This document shows, in pieces, positions 55,963-64,000 of a stretch of 64,000 nucleotides of DNA; the stretch's first letter is position 1, and every line of letters starts with the position of its first letter. This stretch comes from Pohlia nutans (taxonomy: Eukaryota; Streptophyta; Bryopsida; Bryales; Mniaceae). The notes under the pieces were generated by a model. That model was not told where the DNA came from, searched no databases, and was given only the letters and a program-made list of their open reading frames with translations. Both the position numbers and the translations under genes were made by a program. The stretch spans positions 32,698,253 through 32,762,252 of the forward strand of contig CM040087.1 in the NCBI GenBank assembly GCA_022496805.1, in the 5' to 3' direction.

Positions 55963-57393
55963 CAAGGTAACTACAATGACGAAAGGTGAATTCTTGAAAC
56001 TGATAAACTGGTAAAATTGTCCCACAACTGCGAAAAGAAAGAATGTAAAGCTAGCACAGCCCTGCATGCCAGGTCCTTCCAATGGTGGGCATGCTAATAA
56101 GTGGTGTAAATTGATGTGATAACCAAAGTGGTAAATGCGAGTACATGGGGAAATAAATAGAGGACCTGAACTGCAAGCCAGCCAGGGCAGAAACTGAAAG
56201 ACTGAGTGAGTGTCTGTCTGCTTTACATGAGTTGATGAGCACTAAACATGTGAAGCCTGTTGCACTGCCCGCTGACACGAATGTTAATTGTTACCTCATA
56301 ACACATTCACAGTCCGCCACATGGGAAACTTATGAACAACCTCCCTCGCGTTTTCTTTTCCATCCCCTGGAGCCTCCCTGTCCATATGCATGCGTCTCAC
56401 GGCCCCAGTGGTTCCTGCCATCATCACTTCCATATATGACCTTACATCAGAATCAGAGCAGTCTGCGCGCGAGGGTTTTCATCGAGCCATTTCAATCGAT
56501 CCATCTCTCACACCGACCTTTCAAATCCTGGCAGTCCGTCCAGTGTTGGTTCTCGCTTGTGCGTAGCAATGTAAGGTAGGAGGCTCTAAACCTAGGGCTG
56601 TGAATTTATGTGTCCAGCTGTGAATTTATGAGGACACAGGGAGAACTGAGCATGATTTTTCACTGTAAGACAAATCCAAGCAAAGACCAACCAACTTTGA
56701 ATCAAAAAAATTGGATGTTCCTAAAATTAGTTATGAATTTTTGAAATTGAAATGACATGGGTTATAAATTGGTGCTGTTCACCATGGGTACATTCAAAAT
56801 TTCAAAATGTTCGTCCTTGGTAGAGTGCAGATTTAGAATTGTGGCAGGTTTAGAGCCCTCTACCTTATGGAGAGATACAACATTCAGTGTAAAATCAGCC
56901 GAATGGAATTGCCAAATTACTCGTTGAAACTCATAGTTTTAGGCTAAAATCCGGATAAAATTTGTGATACTCGGGTGCTACCTAGGTGAGACATGGATCT
57001 AAAACTGATTGCCTTTGTAAAATATTGGGTTTTAACTAGTTTCCTTGGAAAACTCCCCGTTCAGTGGTGCGTAGTTGGCAGACGTAGATTGGGTGGTGGA
57101 TCGTATTTTTGCATTCACCTGAGAAACTCTAACTTTTGTTGTATAATTAATAATAATAATAATCATGCTGTTTCTCATCCAATTCCAAGCATGCTACTTA
57201 CAGTACAATTGTAGTACTGTACCTTCAACGACGGAGTGACTGTGTGTAATGAAGCATCATGTGCCACAGTGCCGCGCGCGGGTCCTGTACCTTCCAAACT
57301 CAGTCAATGTTACAATCATTTTCATTCATACTGAGCGTCATACTGTACAAGGGCAGGGTCAGCATATTTGTACAACAACAGCTGGTGAAATAT
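55963..57393. other. Gene-free stretch with mixed composition
   Basis: A 115-codon frame at 56232-56579 lies in a more GC-rich patch but has no recognisable domain and no homopolymer-free family pattern I know. No other feature. Confidence 0.4.
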
Positions 57394-57397
57394 TTAA

Positions 57398-57938
57398 CCC
57401 CTAAGTGACCGATCAACCATTTTATGGTCGCTGCCCTTTTTTACGGGCTGCCCGAGATGAAAAAAAACTTTTTTTCGAAAATAAAAAATATTTTCAAATA
57501 GGAAATCAAGTTTACTTTCCAACCCAATTTGAATCATGTCAATCGGAGTTAAACTCTATCAAGGAGAAATTTTCAAAGACAAAGACTTGAACATTGTCCT
57601 AGTGTTACAAAACTTACTATTTCGGGAAAGTAATGATGTTCCCTCTTTCTAAAATTTTGCTTTTTTGAATTGTAGAATAGAATGTCTACTTTCAACCAAT
57701 CATACCAAATTTCAAATTCTAAAAATAAAATTTGTAATTTTGGTGAGTATTCAACGATAAATGCTTCTAAATTCGTTTAATGAGTATCTAAAACATTTTT
57801 TGAAGGTTTGACTGTACGGATAATTACTAAACATCGTGCTTCGCATTTTCTCTTTTGGACCAAACTTCATTGAAGTTGTAGAAGCAACATTTTATAACAC
57901 ATTTAGGTTTTGCCCTTACCCCCTCTGTCATTTAGGGG
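57398..57938 (-). mobile_element. TTAA-flanked element B3 (541 bp)
   Basis: TTAA (57394-57397), CCCCTAAGTGACCGATC at left; GTCATTTAGGGG, then TTAA (57939-57942). It is reverse-oriented relative to B1 and B2, very similar to B4. Includes GACCATTTTATGGTC and CGGGCTGCCCG near the left end. Confidence 0.88.
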
Positions 57939-58019
57939 TTAACAGTGTTTTTCCTGTGTTTTTCTTTTCTTGAAGCCTCACTTGCCACGTAAAAAAAAAT
58001 TGGGAAAGAATAGAGTTAA

Positions 58020-58556
58020 CCCCTAAGTGACCAAACGACCATTTTATGGTCGCTGCCCTTTTTAACGGGCTACCCGGAATGAAAAAAAAAAATGCAAAAA
58101 AATGAAAATTTCACATAGGAAATCAAGTCTTCTTTCCAACCCAATTTGAATCATGTCAATCCGAGTTAAAGTCCATCAAGGAGAAATTTTCAAAGACAAA
58201 CACCTCAACATTGTCCTACTGTTACAAAACTTACTATTTCGGGAAATCAATGATGTTCCCTCTTTCTAAAAAATTTATTTTTTGAACTTTAGAATAGAAT
58301 GTTTAGTTTCAACTAATCATACCAAATTTCAAATTCTAAAAATAAAATTTTAAATTTTGGCGAATATTCAAGGATAAATGCTTCTAAATTCGTTTAATGA
58401 GTATCTAAAACATTTTTTTGAAAGTTTGACCATACGGATAATTACTAAACATCTTGCTTCTCATTTTCTCTATTGGACCAAACTTTATCAAAGTTGTAGA
58501 AGCAGCATTTTATAACACATTTAGGTTTTGCCCTTACCCCCTCTGTCATTTAGGGG
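58020..58556 (-). mobile_element. TTAA-flanked element B4 (537 bp)
   Basis: TTAA (58016-58019), CCCCTAAGTGACCAAAC; GTCATTTAGGGG, TTAA (58557-58560). Same orientation as B3, only 77 bp away, and highly similar along its whole length. It is followed directly by repeat H. Confidence 0.88.
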
Positions 58557-58560
58557 TTAA

Positions 58561-58830
58561 CAAAAAATTCAGCCCAAAGAGGAAAGTTTTGGCAAACTAG
58601 TGTTGAATTCCTCTTGAACTCATATTGAAATATAAATAGATCAAAAACTAGCTTATGATGAGTTGGGAGACAATCTAAAGCAAAGCATTGTCATTATTCT
58701 CCACACCTCGCTATGACTCCCACACCTTCCACCAAAGCTCCAAGCCCATAGTCTACAAAGAGACAATCTATGACACAACACTATTCAACCCAAATATAGT
58801 TCAATAGAGAGGTTAGAAGTAGAGCAGAAA
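58561..58830 (+). repeat. Interspersed repeat H, copy 2
   Basis: Matches 46208-46470. In both places H begins exactly at the TTAA that closes a B element. Confidence 0.75.
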
Positions 58831-59291
58831 CAAAGATTAAATGGGCTTTTTTTTTGTTAACTCAAAAATTTGACGAAATCTTAACTTACAATCATATTTT
58901 AATAGAATTTCTTCATATTTTAGTGGTTTACTCTACAAAATTTGGCTACCTTTACAAATATTATAGAGAAAATCTGGCAAAAAAGTTCAAAATTTTGTCA
59001 TTTTTTTCCTTTACAAAAGAGAAATGTCATATTTTGTAGAGAAATCTAAGGAAATATAACCAAAAAGAAATGTTGACCAAGAAGCAAAACTACTTTTTGT
59101 AGAAAGTTCTAAATTTGAAAAAACAAATAAATAAATAAATTTAATGAAATAAAATTTAAAAATCTCATTTTGCTAATTGCCAATAATTCGTTCACTTTAC
59201 TCATTTTCATTTATTTAAAAAAAATTCTCATCCATTTATGAAAGTGCTAAAAAAATTTGTTTCACAGGTGCTGCCAATTAAGTCTTACTTG
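58831..59291. other. AT-rich intergenic DNA, no gene seen
   Basis: Only short chance frames. Confidence 0.5.
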
Positions 59292-59295
59292 TTAA

Positions 59296-59668
59296 CCCTT
59301 AAACGTCAAAGCAAGCCCCATGGGCTTAGTATAAAGGAATAATTGGAGAAAAAAGTTTCATTTCTCAACCAAATCAAGTGAGACTTGTTGCGTTGGAAAG
59401 CTACTGAAAAAGCGATCTAGATTCCAAATTTTCGCCTCATTTGAGAGATTGTGGAATCGTTGGTAAGCAATCAAAGTTATCAAATTGAACAAGTTTTGAG
59501 GTTGGGGCAGCTGAAGTTCAGCAGTCCCACAGTGCTACAGTGCAAGCCAGCAGTGCACTGCAGAGCCGTTTTTGCCAATTTTTTTTTTTTTTTTTTTTTT
59601 TTTTTCCCCTCCAAAAAATTTAGATTCCTTCCGGGCTGCCCCGTCCAGGCCCTCTTGACGTTTAAGGG
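59296..59668 (+). mobile_element. TTAA-flanked element C2 (373 bp)
   Basis: TTAA (59292-59295), CCCTTAAACGTCAA; TTGACGTTTAAGGG, TTAA (59669-59672). Same ends and body as C1; a long T run at 59578-59606 replaces C1's TTTTATTTTATTT. Confidence 0.9.
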
Positions 59669-59854
59669 TTAAGAGGTGTGTGTATTCATGGCGGTGATGG
59701 TATGGGACTCTTTTTTGCTAAATAGGCCAACCAGTGATAGAAAATCAATGAAATTTTTGCTCAAAACATGAAAAATTGCAAAAAACAAAAATCTATGTTT
59801 AAAAATATGTTCAATTTGTTTTGGAAAATAAGGTTCACCAGATGAAATATTTGT

Positions 59855-60560
59855 GAATATTTTTTAAGATTCTCTTTCTCACCATACAAAATGAATTTGT
59901 AAAATCATCTCCCAAACATTTTGGAATTCATTTGAAGAAATATTTTTTCCCTACGCTATCTTCTACCTACAGTAGTGTGAATCAAATCTAAACATGCAAA
60001 TTATATAGAATATAATGTATTGCACAATCTTGACTCGTATTGCAAGAACTAAGGGGCCCAAACAAAGGGGGTGAATTCAAATTTTAAATATTGGTGAACA
60101 TTTTCAAGATTCTCTTTTTCACCATACAAAATAATTGCAAAATCGTTTTCCAAAATTTTTGGAATTCATTAGAGTTATTTGTAAAGTACCTCAAAACCCT
60201 TCTTTTTGACCTGTAATTTGGAAAGTAGAGGATCGGCATGATCTCACTGTAGACCTAGAATAGAACACTGGATAGATTAAAAAAATTATTCATAAAAATT
60301 TGGAGGGAGGGAGGAGAATTGGGTGGTGGGGTGGGACCGTGAGGAGGAGTGGTGTCAGAATGCTCTGGTACCAGCTCTGGTCCATGAAAAATACAAGACA
60401 AAGGACCGGATGCCTTTACAAATAACTCTATTTTGTGGAAATATTTCTTAAGACTCTAACCTCTACGAACAGTAGTGTGAATCAAATCTAAAAATGCAAA
60501 TAAAAATACATTGTATTGCACAATCTTGACACATATTGCAAGAACTAAGGGGTGGATTCA
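59855..60560 (+). repeat. Direct duplication of about 230 bp; second copy carries MITE M
   Basis: Copy 1 (about 59855-60070) and copy 2 (about 60092-60560) share AAGATTCTCTTT, CACCATACAAAAT, TTTGGAATTCATT, CAGTAGTGTGAATCAAATCT and GTATTGCACAATCTTGAC in the same order. Copy 2 is split after GGAATTCATT by MITE M. Confidence 0.85.
60171..60429. mobile_element. MITE M (259 bp) with ATT duplication and an adjacent empty site
   Basis: Ends AGAGTTATTTGTAAAG and CTTTACAAATAACTCT are perfect inverses. ATT occurs at 60168-60170 and 60430-60432. The older duplicate at 59936 reads GGAATTCATTTGAAGAAATA with a single ATT, so a 3-bp duplication is directly shown. Ends resemble MITE family L. Confidence 0.9.
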
Positions 60561-61029
60561 AATTTTGACTACAATAGAGTTATAAGTTATTCTTTAGCTC
60601 AAAATGTTTTGGAGTCCAATTTGATATCAAGATTTTAGACTTCAACAGTTTTGAAAATGAATCAATGAGAAATTAATTTGAAGAACTTGAGTAGGGGGCT
60701 TGATAAAGACCGTAGAGAGTACTATGACAAGGAGTGGTCTCCCTCCTCACTCTCGCATGGTACTAGGTGAGCCACAGTGGTTTTCAAGGAGATGAGGCTG
60801 GTGTAGGGGACTCATTCCCACACCTTTGGCAATATGAGGTGTTTGGTTGCATTTTTGAACACTAGTTAGGAAGTGTCCCACTTCATATTAGGCTACTACT
60901 GCAAGTACTAAATAATGAGTTCCGTAAGAAAAGTAGCCCTAATGAGATTACTAAGGACCTTTTGGGGATTCGAGCATCAACTAAGGCCACGGGTAGTGCC
61001 AGTGGCGGGTAGTGTCAGTGGCGGGTAGT
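60561..61029. other. Intergenic DNA with a short tandem repeat
   Basis: GGCGGGTAGTG(C/T)CAGT-like units repeat three times at about 60982-61033. No gene seen. Confidence 0.5.
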
Positions 61030-62239
61030 GCCATCATTGAGCATTTGGACATTTGTGGAAGTTCCACGTTATGCCATCAAATGATATGCCTGAGTATCTT
61101 GTAGAAGTTAAGTTTTGGAGTCCAGTGGTGTTCTATAGGATTGACGTTAGGCGATTGTAGTGCGTGCCAAATAACTTGAAACTTTTGTGTAAACAACCTA
61201 TCTATAAAATAATGTGCAGTATGTATGGGCTCATTGTCATGTTGGAAAATAACATCCTCCTCATAAACCTTGTATGTATATAGTGTCTATAAAATCTGTC
61301 TCTATATTGTCCTCGGGGGGTGCATTGTACTAAACATGTACGAGTATACGTGAGTGCACAGAAGGGGTATTAATTTGAACACTACCGTATTACGTATACA
61401 TACAATAAACACATTTAGAACTGAAAATATTCACGTATACTTACACTAAACATATATTTAAAACGGAATACATCTGTATACAAAGGTATTTTAGACATAT
61501 AGCCTCTCGTATATAGGGGGTTTTTAGAAGGGGTCATGAACGCACGTGATTCTCAAACATAATGTAGAGTGCACCCCCCGAGATACTGTTTCAATACACA
61601 TATCTATCCATCTTCCCTTCAATCAAATGAAGCTTGCCAGCTCCTTCTCAACTCATACAACCCCAAACCATTATGATTCCTCCCTCGTGTTTAATTGTGC
61701 ATTGCACATGCTAGTTTAAGAGACACTCTCTACTCTTTCTCTAACAATATTGTCATCCATTTGAGCCAAAAGGTTAACTTTTGACTTATTAGAAAAAATG
61801 ACAAAACTCCAATCTATCCAAGTTACATGGCTGCATTTCTTTGCCCATTTAGAACAACGCGCTTGATGCTTCTTTGTCAAAAGTGGCATTTTGGTCTTAA
61901 TACGTGCTTGCAGCCCTTGTCTATGAAGGCTTTTTTTAATAGTGTCATCACTCAATTGTATGCCTTAAGACTGTAATCCTCTTCCTATTGCTTCAGTTGA
62001 ACTAGTACATCGATCATTTAACCTCCTTACAATTTCACGACCGCCACGTTGATTAATAATTTGAGATTTACCATGTGAAGCTCTATCTCACAGACTCCCT
62101 CTCTCACAAAACCTTCACACTATGTCCTTGTAAGTGTTTCGGGGAATGCCCAAACTGCTGAAATTTTGCCATATAAGTTGTCTCGCTCATGCATCTCAAG
62201 AACTGCCTTTCGTTGATTTTCAAATCTCCTAAGAGCCAT
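61030..62239 (-). pseudogene. Tc1-family transposase remnant T2, interrupted by element J1
   Basis: Read on the reverse strand, an ATG near 62239 opens MALRRFENQRKAVLEMHER, matching T1's start. The frame then breaks repeatedly; 61955-61716 encodes LSDDT-like DNA-binding sequence through FSNKSKVNL, where the first catalytic Asp is Asn and the next Glu is Lys. Element J1 (61312-61582) sits inside the catalytic domain. Beyond it (about 61300-61060) the frame gives VIFQHDNEPIHTAHYF and SPNVNPIEHHW, the second and third catalytic motifs that T1 has partly lost. Element ends were not found. Clearly non-functional. Confidence 0.85.
61312..61582 (-). mobile_element. Element J1 (271 bp), hAT-like, inside the T2 transposase
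   Basis: Perfect 13-bp ends CTCGGGGGGTGCA and TGCACCCCCCGAG. On the reverse strand it is flanked by AACAGTAT and GACAATAT (6 of 8 match), suggesting an 8-bp duplication as in hAT elements, though the termini are not CAGGG. Relatives: 3228-3440 (partial) and 63250-63643 (interrupted by K). Confidence 0.75.
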
Positions 62240-62399
62240 AGCAAATCACTTGTAGCCTCTCCAAAACACCAACTAAAAAAACTTGTAGCACAAGAAAGCC
62301 TCAAAACATCACTTGCATTGAAAAGATTGTGGTGTGCACAACTTTTGTGCATATTTAGTTGTACACACCACTTCCAGATCTTTCGGTCTGTGGGTCCTC

Positions 62400-62609
62400 C
62401 AAGTAGCTAACTTTGAGGACATTTTCATTTGTTGCATGCTATGTGTTATTCTTACTAAATTTGGTCAAAACCGTATCACAACTACATTGTTCAATCACCG
62501 CCTCAACCATTTCAAAATTCACTATCTTTGAGTTTTCCGCAAACTAATCTCTCTATGGACGTGACTGCCAAAAAGTAGAGAAACGAAAATTGATCCCTTG
62601 GAATTATAG
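62400..62609. other. Short gene-free stretch
   Basis: No recognised feature; T2's outer terminus should lie nearby but no AGGTGGTTACC end is visible. Confidence 0.4.
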
Positions 62610-62878
62610 AGCAAAAAAGAAGGGGTGACTTGAAGGCCATCCTGGAGTGTCAAGTAAGGGATCCCATGGAAATGAGACGCGTGGCAGATGAGGTAAACGG
62701 AAAAGGGGGTTTTGAATTGGGGTTCAAAAAAAAGAAGGCATCATTTTTGGACTTTCAAAACTTTGCAACCCCAAATTTTTTTAGGCTCCGACACACACTT
62801 TTTTTTGGAAATTTGAAGTACCGTTCACACAAACTACACCCCACTCACCCAATGTTTATTCACTTTGCGGATAACTCT
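62610..62878 (-). mobile_element. MITE family L, degraded copy 3
   Basis: The right end TTTGCGGATAACTCT followed by ATT matches the L terminus, and the inner sequence (CCACTCACCCA, GACACACACTT) follows L2 in reverse. The left end is not recognisable. Confidence 0.55.
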
Positions 62879-62885
62879 ATTTTCT

Positions 62886-63249
62886 GAACACTTTGGCTGA
62901 CCACTGTATAGTAATTTTGTTCCATTCTTCACTACCATAGCGAGTTACAACTATTCGTTTTGTTTTTATCCACAATGTATAACACGTGATGCAAGCGAGG
63001 TGTTTTTGTACTCAGAGAATTGAAGAACCAGAGGACCAAAAAACATTCCTAACCAAAATGCAGTGGTGGCAAAAAGTGGTGAAGATATTATCCAAGTCTC
63101 TGAAAACCCGGGACATGCTTTGAAGGCAGCTCTTCCTCATGATTCTTGCCTAATGCCTTTCAAGATTGCTACCACAGGAGAAAAAATTCTTCCGCTTCTT
63201 CACTACCAATACAATCTCCCATTCTCCCTGTGCATCGCCATGAATGTTG
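62886..63249. other. Gene-free stretch with a short open frame
   Basis: A frame at 63063-63311 reads smoothly for 82 codons and ends inside repeat J2; it faintly resembles the LCIA.NVARG segment of receptor kinases, which is not enough to call a gene fragment. Confidence 0.35.
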
Positions 63250-63643
63250 CCCGGGGTGCACTCTACATTATGTTTGAGAATCACGTGCGTTCATGTCCCT
63301 TTTGGTTTTAAATGTGTTTATTGAATGTATACGTAATACGGCAATGTTCAAATTAACCTTAAAGTTCCAGAGAGCCCTTTCTGACTAGTATTATACAACA
63401 ATATTCCATTGTATTTGGCACGGTTCCACACCTCTTATGGGTTTAAGATCAAAAGTGAAGTTCAAATTCACGTCAACATGATTTTAATGAGCTATTGGGG
63501 CCTCAATTTGGAACTTCCTATTTACAGTAAATGTCAAATAAATGCCAACGTATCTACTATTCCCATCAGCCCTTTAAGGATTAATACCCCTTCTATGCAG
63601 GCCTCCTAGGGAATGTTGTTTCAATGCAACCCACCCTTGCTCG
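63250..63643 (+). mobile_element. Element J2, interrupted by TTAA element K
   Basis: Begins CCGGGGTGCACTCTACATT and ends near ATGCAACCCACCCTTGCTCG (J1 ends TGCACCCCCCGAG). The order matches J1 with some deletion; K splits it at TTCAAATTAA/TTAATACCCC, which is TTCAAATTAATACCCC in J1. Confidence 0.7.
63357..63580. mobile_element. TTAA-flanked element K (224 bp), nested in J2
   Basis: TTAA (63353-63356), CCTTAAAGTTCC at left; CCCTTTAAGGA, TTAA (63581-63584) at right. The ends are inverse over CCTTAAAG. The sister element J1 shows the empty site with one TTAA. Confidence 0.75.
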
Positions 63644-64000
63644 TAAGTCGGTAGCTAGACTCCACATCTAAAAGATTTACTACAAGCAGAGGCGTCATTT
63701 CTCACTCTAAAGGATCCTATTCATTGTCACTTTTCACTTTACACGCTTGTCCTATGTGACAAATAGCACTCACCAAATCCAACCAAAAAATTGGTGAGTT
63801 CAAAGTGGCGCCGTTTAAATCATGCACCTTTGACGCATGCTCCTTGTAATGATTGTACATTTTTTTTCTAATTATATAATAAGGTAGCGGACCACATAAC
63901 CGACTGAATTTCAGATTCGAGTACCTCAGATTGTGAAACCAAAATTTTATAAATTTTCATTGCTCCGCAAAGCTTGTGCGATGACAATCCCGAAGAGAAC
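63644..64000. other. Gene-free end of window
   Basis: No recognised feature. Confidence 0.5.

Noticed and set aside
56232..56579. 115-codon frame as a gene
   Set aside because: No domain, no neighbouring exon signals, and composition similar to its surroundings.
63063..63311. Protein-kinase-like gene fragment
   Set aside because: Only a short LCIA.NVARG-like stretch matches, and the frame's second half is repeat J2, which is not coding elsewhere.

Overview
The window is eukaryotic nuclear DNA from a streptophyte, most likely a land plant. It holds three complete intron-containing genes, all on the + strand. They are a THADA-type tRNA-methylation cofactor (coding 8930-16635), a plant-specific chromomethylase (29565-35458) and a secreted GH9 cellulase ending in a CBM49 (48048-54551). 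Chromomethylase (BAH domain plus a chromodomain inside the methyltransferase) and CBM49-tailed GH9 enzymes are plant lineages, and TTTAGGG-type telobox motifs fit. The AT-rich intergenic DNA, GC-rich coding exons and Tc1-like transposase remnants make me lean to a seedless plant (bryophyte-like). That is a guess. I saw no LTR retrotransposon.

Layout. 1-6.6 kb: repeats. 7.0-16.7 kb: THADA gene with a triplicated 5' intron segment. 16.7-28.4 kb: gene-free, with a tandem array, several MITEs and a nested repeat cluster. 28.4-35.5 kb: chromomethylase with an upstream ORF and a tandem array in its 5' intron. 35.5-47.4 kb: gene-free, with a double hairpin, a decayed Tc1-like element and its deletion derivative, and a second nested cluster. 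48.0-54.6 kb: GH9 gene whose introns carry at least six MITEs. 54.6-64 kb: repeats, including a second broken Tc1-like transposase.

The three genes do not form a pathway. For each I rebuilt the exon chain by hand. The spliced lengths close in frame (2247, 922 and about 661 codons) and the family motifs read across the junctions.

The main discovery candidate is a set of at least 16 non-autonomous elements in several families. Their ends read TTAA-CCC(C)TWAA...-GGG(G)-TTAA, so they carry the TTAA target and C-rich/G-rich termini typical of piggyBac (Kolobok and Sola3 also use TTAA). Five sit inside other repeats of this same window, and sister copies or arms supply the empty site, each consistent with a single TTAA-like site. 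They share subterminal GGGCAGC motifs and are absent from the three transcription units, whereas CACTA-, Harbinger- and hAT-like MITEs do enter the GH9 introns. No transposase for them is visible here.
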